DNA of 64,000 nucleotides from Oasisia sp. SBJ-2009 (Eukaryota; Annelida; Polychaeta; Sabellida; Siboglinidae): assembly GCA_964017155.1 (NCBI GenBank), contig OZ024865.1:40235200-40299199 (forward strand), given 5' to 3'. The translations under genes were made by a program, and so were the position numbers. The stretch's first letter is position 1. The number at the start of each line of letters is the position of its first letter. Below the pieces are notes generated by a model. The model was given only the letters and a program-made list of their open reading frames with translations. It searched no databases and was not told where the DNA came from. Of the stretch, positions 11,551 through 32,570 are shown piece by piece.

Positions 11551-12650
11551 CAACTATGAAGTATGCTATGTGACAAGACAATAAGAAAAGTAAGAGATAA
11601 TGGAGACAGTAAGCGCTCGAAGGAAAATAAGTAGAGTAAGAACAATGACCACAACATACCACATCACATGAATACAAATCTGAGTGGAAATGAGACACAT
11701 TTACAACTGACACTTGTGGTGACACATCACTACTTAAGGATGCTTTGTCACTAAATGTTACCAGACCCATACAGAGGCTGAGGCTAAGCTTTGGGTTGTC
11801 AAACTCAGGCTCCGTAACATTTTGGGTTACATTGCCAGTTTACTCTTTCTTTTTAATCTAAATTATTAATCTCATTTATTTTTTATTAACATTACTGCAG
11901 TAAAGTTGATATTAATGTTTTGTTTTTAATTTCACATATCGAGTAATAATTTTAAAGAATATAGTTAAATCTGTAAATACATACTTAATATAATTTATAC
12001 ATAACATATTTTATGTTTGTTATCATGTTTCACAGGACAACATTACTATTTAGAATTATCATGTGTGTAGATGGCCATGAATGGGACAGCTTTCTCAGAT
12101 TTGATGGTGTCAAAATTAAGTTTTATTATTATTTTATTTTAGTTTTAATAACACAAGCTACATATGACCTAGACTAGCTCATTGGTTTCACTTTCACTTT
12201 TTTAGAAAAGGTTAATTCCATACTATATGTATTAAGTATTAAATCCAAATAAACAGATTGACCTGCTGTACAATAAAACTAATACTTTATTTATAACCCT
12301 CAAATTAATTACGGAAATAAATAGTGTAACAAACACAAAGGAGAAAGATGTGTGGTTGTAAGTCATTATAAGATAATGCCAATTGGTGGACGTAAGATTG
12401 TGTCTCTCCTCTTGGTTCTGGACTGAGGTGACCAGAGCAGTTTTCGCTATAAAACCTGGCCAGGAAACATCCGTTCCCCTGGGCAGACTTTTGTCATAAA
12501 TCACATTGTTTATCAGTCCATGACAGTACGACTCAACTGCCTGAATAAACATGAGCACCGCAGACTTCAAAGCCTCTGGCCAGACAGTGAAATATCATCT
12601 TGTTTTGGTACACATCGCAAACAACAGCCACACTGGCCGGCCTCGCTCTA
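11551..12650. other. unique AT-rich sequence, one unrecognised minus ORF
   Basis: A minus-strand open frame at 12232-12570 (112 codons) is not a shadow of anything known, but it shows no family motif and lies in AT-rich DNA between two satellites. I see no other feature. Confidence 0.35.
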
Positions 12651-15130
12651 AACGGAACAGTCAGTGTCAGTCTTTGGAAGGCCATGCTCTAAAACAGTCA
12701 GTCTCTGGGAGACCATACACATAAAACGGTCAGTGTCAGTCTCTGGGAGACCATACACATAAAACAGCCAGTGTCAGTCTCTGGGAGACCATACACATAA
12801 AACAGTCAGTGTCAGTCTCTGGGAGACCATACACTTAAAACAGAGAGTCTAAGTCTCTGGGAGACCATACACATAAAACAGTCAGTGTCAGTCTCTGGGA
12901 GACCATACACGTAAAACGGTCAGTGTCAGTCTCTGGGAGACCATACACGTAAAACGGTCAGTGTCAAGTCTCTGGGAGACCATACACGTAAAACGATCAG
13001 TGTCAGTCTCTGGGAGACCATACACGTAAAACAGTCAGTGTCAGTCTCTGGGAGACCATACACGTAAAACAGTCAGTGTCAGTCTCTGGGAGACCATACA
13101 CGTAAAACAGTCAGTGTCAGTCTCTGGGAGACCATACACATAAAACAGTCAGTGTCAGTCTCTGGGAGACCATACACATAAAACAGTCAGTGTCAGTCTC
13201 TGGGAGACCATACACGTAAAACAGTCAGTGTCAGTCTCTGGGAGACCATACACATAAAACAGTCAGTGTCAGTCTCTGGGAGACCATACACGTAAAACAG
13301 TCAGTGTCCGTCTCTGGGAGACCATACACATCAAACAGTCAGTGTCAGTCTCTGGGAGACCATACACGTAAAACAGTCAGTGTCAGTCTCTGGGAGACCA
13401 TACACATAAAACAGTCAGTGTCAGTCTCTGGGAGACCATACACGTAAAACAGTCAGTGTCAGTCTCTGGGAGACCATAAACATAAAACAGTCAGTGTCAG
13501 TCTCTGGGAGACCATACACATAAAACAGTCAGTGTCAGTCTCTGGGAGACCATACACATAAACCATTCAGTGTCAGTCTCTGGGAGACCATACACATAAA
13601 ACAGTCAGTGTCAGTCTCTGGGAGACCATACACGTAAAACAGCCAGTGTCAGTCTCTGGGAGACCATACACATAAACCATTCAGTGTCAGTCTCTGGGAG
13701 ACCATACACATAAAACAGTCAGTGTCAGTCTCTGGGAGACCATACACATAAAACAGTCAGTGTCAGTCTCTGGGAGACCATACACATAAAACAGTCAGTG
13801 TCAGTCTCTGGGAGACCATACACGTAAAACAGTCAGTGTCTGTCTCTGGGAGACCATACACATAAAACAGTCAGTGTCAGTCTCTGGGAGACCATACACG
13901 TAAAACAGTCAGTGTCAGTCTCTGGGAGACCATAAACATAAAACAGTCAGTGTCAGTCTCTGGGAGACCATACACATAAAACAGTCAGTGTCAGTCTCTG
14001 GGAGACCATACACATAAACCATTCAGTGTCAGTCTCTGGGAGACCATACACATAAAACAGTCAGTGTCAGTCTCTGGGAGACCATACACGTAAAACAGCC
14101 AGTGTCAGTCTCTGGGAGACCATACACATAAACCATTCAGTGTCAGTCTCTGGGAGACCATACACATAAAACAGTCAGTGTCAGTCTCTGGGAGACCATA
14201 CACATAAAACAGCGAGTCTAAGTCTCTGGGAGACCATACACATAAAACACTCAGTGTCAGTCTCTGGGAGACCATACACGTAAAACGGTCAGTGTCAGTC
14301 TCTGGGAGACCATACACATAAAACGGTCAGTGTCAAGTCTCTGGGAGACCATACACGTAAAACGGTCAGTGTCAAGTCTCTGGGAGACCATACACGTAAA
14401 ACGATCAGTGTCAGTCTCTGGGAGACCATACACGTAAAACAGTCAGTGTCAGTCTCTGGGAGACCATACACGTAAAACAGTCAGTGTCAGTCTCTGGGAG
14501 ACCATACACGTAAAACAGTCAGTGTCAGTCTCTGGGAGACCATACACGTAAAACAGTCAGTGTCAGTCTCTGGGAGACCATACACATAAAACAGTCAGTG
14601 TCAGTCTCTGGGAGACCATACACGTAAAACAGTCAGTGTCCGTCTCTGGGAGACCATACACATAAAACAGTCAGTGTCAGTCTCTGGGAGACCATACACG
14701 TAAAACAGTCAGTGTCAGTCTCTGGGAGACCATACACGTAAAACAGTCAGTGTCAGTTTCTGGGAGACCATACACGTAAAACAGTCAGTGTCAGTCTCTG
14801 GGAGACCATAAACATAAAACAGTCAGTGTCAGTCTCTGGGAGACCATACACATAAAACAGTCAGTGTCAGTCTCTGGGAGACCATACACGTAAAACAACC
14901 AGTGTCAGTCTCTGGGAGACCATACACATAAACCATTCAGTGTCAGTCTCTGGGAGACCATACACATAAAACAGTCAGTGTCAGTCTCTGGGAGACCATA
15001 CACATAAACTATTCAGTGTCAGTCTCTGGGAGACCATACACATAAACCATTCAGTGTCAGTCTCTCTAAGACCTTGTTTTAAAACAGTCGGTGTCAGTCT
15101 CTCTAAGACCTTGCTCTAGTACAGTCAGTG
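12651..15130. repeat. 38-bp satellite with higher-order structure (about 65 copies)
   Basis: The unit is CAGTGTCAGTCTCTGGGAGA followed by CCATACACATAAAACAGT, 38 bp (starts 13682 and 13720). Each unit carries a GTCTC-TGG-GAGAC inverted repeat. Diagnostic variants recur: GAGTCTAAGTCTCTGG at 12845 and 14214 (1,369 bp apart, about 36 units), and an ATAAACCATTCAG pattern about every 12 units. Both ends are more diverged (CCATGCTCTAAAACAG left, CCTTGCTCTAGTACAG right). It shares only unit length with the 4.3-kb array. Confidence 0.95.
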
Positions 15131-15944
15131 TCATACTATGGACACTAAACACTCAAACTAGACATTGGCTGGGTGCCCAGTGGCTCCATCTGGTGAATGA
15201 CCTGGAACTATCCAGCTCTTACATGTCTAAGGTCAATGCATCGGTGAAACCACTCCATCACAATTTACTGAAGCAGACTAAATGTGTCTAGCTATCCATT
15301 TTACAAACTATCTATAAAGACCATAATGACAGCAGGCCTACAAAGTACAAAAGAAACAGATTCCTATTAGTCTAGGAGACATGTCCCATATTGTGTCACT
15401 CAATCATCATAAGCATTACCGACAAATGCTTCTAACAAGACAATACCTTAGCCTAAATAACGACAATTATTGATTTTCTCACCAGACGCACACAATAGCA
15501 GAAATGACATAAACATTTATTCTGGTGATATAATTTGCACAGCTGAGTAACACTAGTAATTTGTTAGCTACTGTAGCATTATTAATATTATTTTTCCACA
15601 CAAAAAACCTAAACTAATTGTTTGCACACGTTTCTTTTTTCTCCATATGTTACCCCTGTGAGAGCCTTCTTTAGCAACAGGTTTTAAACCAAATATGCCC
15701 AAATACACATTTGCTGGATTCCCAGTTAACAGTTCACATAAAAAACTTACAGAAATGGTTTCATGGAAGGTGTGGTTAACTTTTTTGCAGATATCTTTTA
15801 CTGTTATTAGTTTTGAATGTCTTAGTAATGTTCTAAAACTTCAAAAAAATTACTTTTAAGAAAATAATGTTATGCTAATGCTAAAAAATTAGTAACTGTT
15901 TGATTGAGAATGCAATAGCAGAAGAGAAGATCAGTCTAAAAGTA
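15131..15944. other. unique AT-rich sequence, no gene seen
   Basis: No coding or RNA feature was recognised. This would be intronic if MTO1 continues to the left. Confidence 0.4.
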
Positions 15945-16415
15945 AAGGTAAGGTAAAGGTAAAGGTAAAGGTAAGCTAGGCTAGGCTAGGCTAGGCTAGG
16001 CTAGGCTAGGCTAGGCTAGGCTAGGCTAGGCTAGGCTAGGCTAGGCTAGGCTAGGCTAGGCTAGGCTAGGCTAGGCTAGGCTAGGCTAGGCTAGGCTAGG
16101 CTAGGCTAGGCTAGGCTAGGCTAGGCTAGGCTAGGCTAGGCTAGGCTAGGCTAGGCTAGGCTAGGCTAGGCTAGGCTAGGCTAGGCTAGGCTAGGCTAGG
16201 CTAGGCTAGGCTAGGCTAGGCTAGGCTAGGCTAGGCTAGGCTAGGCTAGGCTAGGCTAGGCTAGGCTAGGCTAGGCTAGGCTAGGCTAGGCTAGGCTAGG
16301 CTAGGCTAGGCTAGGGAAAAGGTAAAGGTAAAGGTAAAGGTAAAGGTAAAGGTAAAGGTAAAGGTAAAGGTAAAGGTAAAGGTAAAGGTAAAGGTAAAGG
16401 TAAAGGTAAAGGTAA
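15945..16415. repeat. GGTAAA hexamers enclosing a perfect GGCTA pentamer array
   Basis: Four or five GGTAAA units are followed at 15975-16315 by about 68 uninterrupted CTAGG units, and then by about 16 GGTAAA units that run directly into the SINE at 16416. No mismatch is visible in the pentamer block. The hexamer is the 3' tail of the SINE (TTTACC on its own strand), so the pentamer appears to have expanded within the tail. Confidence 0.95.
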
Positions 16416-16725
16416 GTTCTTATATAGCGCAGTATCCAGTCCTCAGGACCGTCCAAAGCGCTTTACACTTACTTCCCTGACAGGCCTGTTCACTCAGACA
16501 CCATCTCGGCTTCTCTGGGAAGCATCCAGCCATATGCTACAATTAATGCGCGAAGGCTGCTCATAAACATGTCCACCACTGTCTATAGCCAGGTACTCAT
16601 TTATACAGCTAAGTGAACTGGAGCAATGTAGAGTGAAACAACTTGCCCAAGGTTTTAACACCGTAGCACAGGATTTGAACCCGGGTTCCCGTAGTCGAGA
16701 GTCCAAAGCTCTACCCCTGGTGCTC
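16416..16725 (-). mobile_element. tRNA-derived SINE, full-length copy
   Basis: Read on the minus strand, the head has pol III promoter-like boxes (GGGGTAGAGCTTTGG, then GGTTCAAATCC). A body follows, and then a tail containing AAAGCGCTTTGGAC and CTGCGCTATATAAGAACTTA that runs into (TTTACC)n. It is closely similar to 32243-32570 and related to 20345-20605. It encodes no protein. Confidence 0.85.
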
Positions 16726-16937
16726 CAATTGAGTCGTCCATGTAGTGTCCACTGCTGTCAGTGATATCACCACCACTGACCAGATGTGCCCCAACCACTC
16801 CACTTGCAGAATAGTTGTCAAAAAACAGCCCGAATCTGAGCTTTGTACTTGAAGGGATGGTGCCAGCTCCTCTGCCCAGAATTGGCAGAGCACTAATTTG
16901 TAATGGGAAGTCTGATGTCTAGATGTATGTGGGAAAG

Positions 16938-17208
16938 TTAAACATCAAAGGGTATTGCGGTTATCACTGCTCACCTCGGCATTATTGCCAGTCTATTTTG
17001 TTTTGAAACTGGATCTTTTGTTTACCATTTGAACTTGTTGCACGGGGAATCTTTCAAATTGCAAACATTGGTTACTTAATAAAATAACTAAACACAAATT
17101 GGCAGGCAGTAACCTTCAACATACATGTTATTGTCATAAGAACATAATATTAAATGAAAATAATAAACCTAGGAACTGGCACCTTCGGTTTAATTCAGAT
17201 AAGTCAAG
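16938..17208. repeat. dispersed repeat, copy 1 of 2 in window
   Basis: This matches 63495-63768 in the same orientation along about 270 bp. Shared blocks include TTTGTTTACCATTTGAAC, GGCAGGCAGTAA or GACAGGCAGTAA, and AATAATAAACC near the end. No ORF or terminal repeat is seen, and the family is unidentified. Confidence 0.8.
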
Positions 17209-17302
17209 TCTGAAAATACTATTTCTGGCTTGTTTATTTTGAGACTGCCATCTGTACGTTGATAGAACCACCACCAGCATCTACCCCTCACTGTCCACGT
17301 AC

Positions 17303-27566
<10,264 letters not shown>

Positions 27567-27623
27567 TGTTCTACTAACATATCCTGCAACAAATGATGAT
27601 TCATGCAACGTATATGATAACAT

Positions 27624-28080
27624 ATTTTCGCTAATGGAAGTTTTATGGCTGAATATTGTGGGGTGTTGTTATTATTTTGCAATGGCCAGTAGCAATGTCA
27701 ATTATTTAGTTGATATGTCATCAGTTTCATTGTTATGATGATGATTTGCAGTATCTGCGTACCAGATAGGAGGGTTAGTTAGTAAGTTAGTTAGGGTATG
27801 TAAAGGACAATTAATCTGTTCTGTTGTTCTATTCAGTTACTACTAGAACCAATTGTTATACTGATTGGCTAGTTTTCGTACTACCCTGGTAAATTGGTAA
27901 TTACTATATATACTGTTTAGTGTAAGAGTAAGACTTGCATTAGTGATTAGTTGTAACTAGACTCTTCTCAAAAAGATACAATTACCATCCATGTTGCTAC
28001 ACCCATCTTACATCAGATCTTTTTTTCAAATTCTACGCAATGCACACTTCACCACTGTACAATTCCTAGGTTACTCCCAG
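27624..28080. other. MTO1 upstream region
   Basis: This is the MTO1 5' side on the minus strand. A GTTAGTTAGTAAGTTAGTTA run is at 27775-27794. No TATA-like or CpG-dense promoter is evident, and an upstream non-coding exon may exist. Confidence 0.3.
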
Positions 28081-28083
28081 AGG

Positions 28084-28360
28084 GATATGGACGTTATGTC
28101 CCAAGTCACATATGTCCTAGACGATATGTCCTAAATTTATTATTACGTTTTTATGTTATTTTTGCACTTTAGTCTTAACAAAAATATGTTGATGTATTAA
28201 CACTAATGGCATAGTAATGCTGGCACTTTTTGTAGAACATTTCAAGTCCATTTCATGTTTAACTGTCACTTAGCATCTTGTTTTGGGGACATATCGTCCA
28301 CAATATTTGGGACATAAGTGACTTGGGACATAAGTGACTTGGGACATAACGACCTATAAC
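28084..28360. mobile_element. foldback (MITE-like) element
   Basis: GGACGTTATGTCCCAAGTCA near 28089 is the inverted counterpart of TGACTTGGGACATAACGACC near 28334, and GACGATATGTCC pairs with GGACATATCGTC. The right arm has one extra duplicated block. The interior is AT-rich and without an ORF, so it is a non-autonomous inverted-repeat element. Confidence 0.7.
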
Positions 28361-28434
28361 TCCCCCCAGAACATCCCAGTTCCAGAAGGGGGTGTGTGTG
28401 ATGTACCAGAATGTGGATAATAGTATCGATAATA

Positions 28435-28565
28435 GTGAGGAGCGGTGGTTAGCAAGTCTACTACAGTTTACACATTTACCCCTCTGTGTGATATTTTAAT
28501 TCCTCTGGCATAGACACCAGATATCTGTAAGCAAACGCTTGAACAAGGCCTGCGTGCGGCCTGTC
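28435..28565 (-). mobile_element. fragment of second SINE family
   Basis: TTACACATTTACCCCTCTGT and GGCATAGACACCAGA are shared with the SINE at 52340-52525. The tRNA-like head is largely missing or decayed. Confidence 0.5.
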
Positions 28566-29970
28566 AACAAGAAATGGGCGATAATAAAGTGGACGGATGG
28601 AAGGTGTGGTTGTGTAAACGCATTTAATGTACCTTCAATCATAATGAAAACGAGCTAATTTCGAAGGCGTGTTATCGTGGTATGAACATATTATCATTTG
28701 CATAATGTACCTTTTACGCCGTCAGTGACAAATCTGTATACGCAAACATGTACAGTTGCTAGATTAAACATGTGTAATTGCAAATTAATATTTGTTTTTA
28801 TGTGCCAACGTGTCGGTGGAACCCCAAATAAAAGGCTAATTTTCCATATTGCTTAGTGTTGTTTCGTGTTTTAATTTCAATTACAAAATATATCTAAAGC
28901 CAGGTACGACACGTCTTAATCTTTAAAAACAGTCTAAGAACAAATGTATGCTTACATAAATAATGATTATTTTTGCAAAAACGATCGCAAAATGTTCATA
29001 CACCATGCAATTTACATCATCGATCATGTTTTTGCAATACAACCGGGAAGGGAATTAATCATACGGATCATATAACACAATGGCATATCATATTACACTG
29101 CTTGTGAAAAAGGCAAAATGTTACTGTCATCCGAAACTATTTATAGCGGCGCATATTTCTACGAGCGATGCTGGGCGGAGACTGCGGGGAACTTTGTTTT
29201 CATTCGCAGTACACAAAATCGATTGATGACAGACGCGGGCGCAGTTAAAACAAACAATAGTACATCTGTGGAAGACAGCAGACCGGAGTCAACTTCATGA
29301 TGTAGGTGTTAGCAGGTAAAGGTACAGAATAATTGCGTTTAGGCGATCCATGGATAACGTTTCCGACTTTCACAAACGCTGCTCGCGATCGGCGTTCGTG
29401 CGTGTTAGCCCCGTAGTATGTCAGTTATGAATGAATGAAACATATTTCGTTATGACTTATGTCTGTGAGTGTCCGTGTTTGTTCAAGTGGTACTGTCACC
29501 GTCAACCTCAAAGATCTTAGTCAACGATTTAACTTTGTACAGTTTGTGTCTGAAGCCATGATCGAACTGCAGTTCGACCGTGGCTTCGGATGTATCAGTT
29601 TAGAAATTACAAAAATTTAAAGCTGAGAAACTTGAACTGAGGGTAGAGTCGATTATATCGCTACAAACCGAGTTAGAAATTTGGTGTATGGAATATTCTA
29701 GAAGTGCCATTAGTTAATTAATGCAAACGATGCACCAACATTTGAGGAACTGTCACCTACTGACACCTAGTCCTAGTTCTAGCTAGGTAATGCATGCCAA
29801 TGCTCATCATTATAATTAGGCTCCCACCCCATTATAATTATAGCAACCATCATCATTGATGCAATACATAATACACTGTTGGGAATTACCGATAATTAAA
29901 CAGAAACTGTCAAAAATCACAAATTTTTGGGTTGACACATGGATGTTAACTTATATATATTAATATATAT
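28566..29970. other. unique sequence, no gene seen
   Basis: A + strand open frame at 29118-29300 (60 codons) lies in a slightly CpG-richer patch, with no domain recognised. Confidence 0.35.
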
Positions 29971-29972
29971 AT

Positions 29973-30150
29973 ATAAAACAGTTAAGATGTGTTTCATGCC
30001 CTGAAATAAACTACAAACACATATGTCATATATGTGATACCCATTTTCAAGACATGTCTATTATTTTTGAAGACCTTTTCTCTCTCACATTTTAGTCATC
30101 CAGTGATATTTCTACCCATCCACATTAGGTTTTACCCGGCCATATGGTGT
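29973..30150. repeat. dispersed repeat, copy 1 of 2 in window
   Basis: This aligns with 35152-35345 in the same orientation. Shared blocks are TGTGATACCCATTTTCAAG, TCTATTATTTTTGAAGAC and CAGTGATATTTCTAC. The family is unknown and it has no ORF. Confidence 0.75.
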
Positions 30151-32240
30151 GTGGAATGGATTGGACTCTGCATTAAGCTATAACCCAACTTTACCTATAG
30201 TCATATACCCATATATGGTGCTTACCATAGCGTAGATGTGATGCATGGTTTTTAACACAAGCGCCTTTTTATGACATCATGACTTAATCAAATTAAGAAT
30301 TGAGCACTATCATGATATTTAAAACTAATAATAACTTGTTACAGTGTAACAGGTTTGCAATAGTTTACTCTACCCCATACCTTTACCCATTCACCTAACA
30401 TTTGGATGGGTAAAATTTGTTGTGGATAGATAGAAATATCAATGGTCAGGCCAAAATTAGCAAAAAGATCTTCAAAATTCATAAATCATTAAATGTGGTC
30501 AGTTATGCTTTGAAAATGGGTGTCACATCCTTATATTTGATTTTGGTTCGTAATCACACAGCTCGACTGGCTTTTATGTACATGAGAGTTGATATGCATG
30601 TGTCTAAGCAACAAATTTGTGAATGCCAAAAATGTTTTCCTGCATAAAGCTTCGAAAACACCTTATGTAACATGCCAGACAAATAAATCTAAATGTTTGT
30701 GCACGGACTACCTTAAAGGCCAATGTTTTTCAATATTTATGTCTATTATATAAACATATTATTGATTAGTGAACTATCATAAATTTCAACAACAAAATAT
30801 AGCCTTTAAGAATACCCACAGCATTAATTTATGTGATTAAATTGGTTATTGAATATTGCTGTAGATAAGTACATATTTGGAAGTGTGCATGCAATGTTCA
30901 ATGGTCTGTAATAGTTACCGCTTTTTGAAATATTGAGCGTTCCCAGGTTCTCCACCCCAGACAACTTTTTAAAATGTCTAAATCAGCAAAGCGTATCAAT
31001 GGGCCCATAGGTCTCATACATAATTTCAGCCAAATACATGTATGCAAAACTAACAGAGAATCAGATATGTGGGTGAACAAACAAACAAACAAACAGAGAA
31101 CGAACTGTTTTATAGAATATAATTATACATTTATTAAGAGCTCAGTGTTACTGTTAGCCCTTTGTAAACACAATCAGTTGACACCTCCATGGGGGCAAAT
31201 TTACAACTACACCAAATGAGACAACTTGATTTGTGTCATTGTTATTTCGTAGAATTTAAGCCCGGATATCAATTATGGAGCATTCAGCAAAGTCAGATGA
31301 CAGTAATAATGAGCCATCTAATGGTCTTCAAATGACCGAGTTATGTTCATCTGAATTGTTAGCCATCAACTTGAAATAGGCTATCTTGACAGTTATTGTA
31401 GTGCTAAAATTATGATCAACTATTAACTCCTGAACAGTCATTGATTTTCTGTAACTTTAATGTCTAAAAATATCCCAACAACCTGATGACACACAGATGT
31501 TTGAACATGACACACATCTGAATGACATCTATAAAGAATTGGAGAACCTCATGTACTCGTTTGATTTCATTAATTCTCCAGACTGTACAAGTACAAGCTG
31601 TTTTGGTAACAATGTAAGATGTTCAATTAGGTAATTGCATCACATCAGATTAGTAAGAGTGCCACTGTCTCATTTAGGACTGATGTTGTCAAATGATGTT
31701 TCTGGTCTTCACGTTGATTGATCACTCCTGTGCACAGGACAGACCGGAGCTGATTTATCAATGAACTAAGCCAGCTATTTGTCCACATAGGCGCTGTGGC
31801 ATGAATGAATACAAACTTCCCCCACCAGATTCACCCATTAATCTTCATTTTGTGTAGTTGTTCCTCACAGATTGAAATACAGGCAGATACCGCAGGGATT
31901 TTTGTTAACCCGTTTATTGATCATCTGTTATCTTATTAACGTAATCACTCGGTTAAAACTGTCACCCTTTGTACTTGCCCCAAATTGTCAATGTGTTGTA
32001 AACATTGATGTAAAATTTAACAGTTATCGCTCTCAGAGTATCTCAATAAGCCAGTCACATCCTTGTCTGTTTGCTGAAGGTTGTTGTATACCTGGTGATT
32101 TTGTTAAATCGTGTAACAACGTAAAATATGGACAAAATCTGAATTAGTTAATACTGTTTGGTTTGGCTTACCATTTCACCATATATATTAAACAAACCCA
32201 TTTGTAACAAATTGTTTCATAATTTCATCATTGTCATAAA
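30151..32240. other. unique AT-rich sequence, no gene seen
   Basis: Several open frames of 60-90 codons (for example 30417-30647 + and 31872-32147 +) have AT-rich composition, no domain and no splice support. Confidence 0.4.
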
Positions 32241-32242
32241 AA

Positions 32243-32570
32243 CGTAAGTTTTTATATAGCGCAGTATCCAGTCCTTAGGACTGCTCAAAGCGCTTTTACA
32301 CTTTACTTCCCTGGCAGACCTGTTTAATCAAATACCATCTCAACTTCTCTGGGAAGCATCTAGCCTTATGCTACAAATAATGCGCAAAGGCTGCTCGTAC
32401 ACATATTCACCACTGTCTATAGCCAGGTACTCATTTATACAGCTAAATGAACTGGAGCAATGTAGAGTGAAAACACTTGCCCAAGGTTTTAACACCGCAG
32501 CACAGGGTTCGAACCCAGGTTCTCTTAGTCGAGAGTCCGAAACTCTACCCCTGAGCCATTGTGCGTCGTA
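32243..32570 (-). mobile_element. tRNA-derived SINE, best-preserved copy
   Basis: The minus-strand head has A-box-like TGGCTCAGGGGTAGAG and a perfect B box GGTTCGAACCC. The body matches 16416-16725 closely, and the tail ends GGATACTGCGCTATATAAAA. It has the structure of a tRNA-headed SINE rather than a functional tRNA: no acceptor stem closes after the B box. Confidence 0.88.

Noticed and set aside
217..15130. CRISPR array
   Set aside because: Units are contiguous tandem repeats without unique spacers, in animal DNA with introns.
15975..16315. Telomeric repeat
   Set aside because: The unit is GGCTA/TAGGC (5 bp), not TTAGG, TTAGGG or TTAGGC, and it is enclosed by a SINE tail.
32500..32570. 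Functional tRNA gene
   Set aside because: A and B boxes are present but no acceptor stem closes; a SINE body follows and copies recur in the window.
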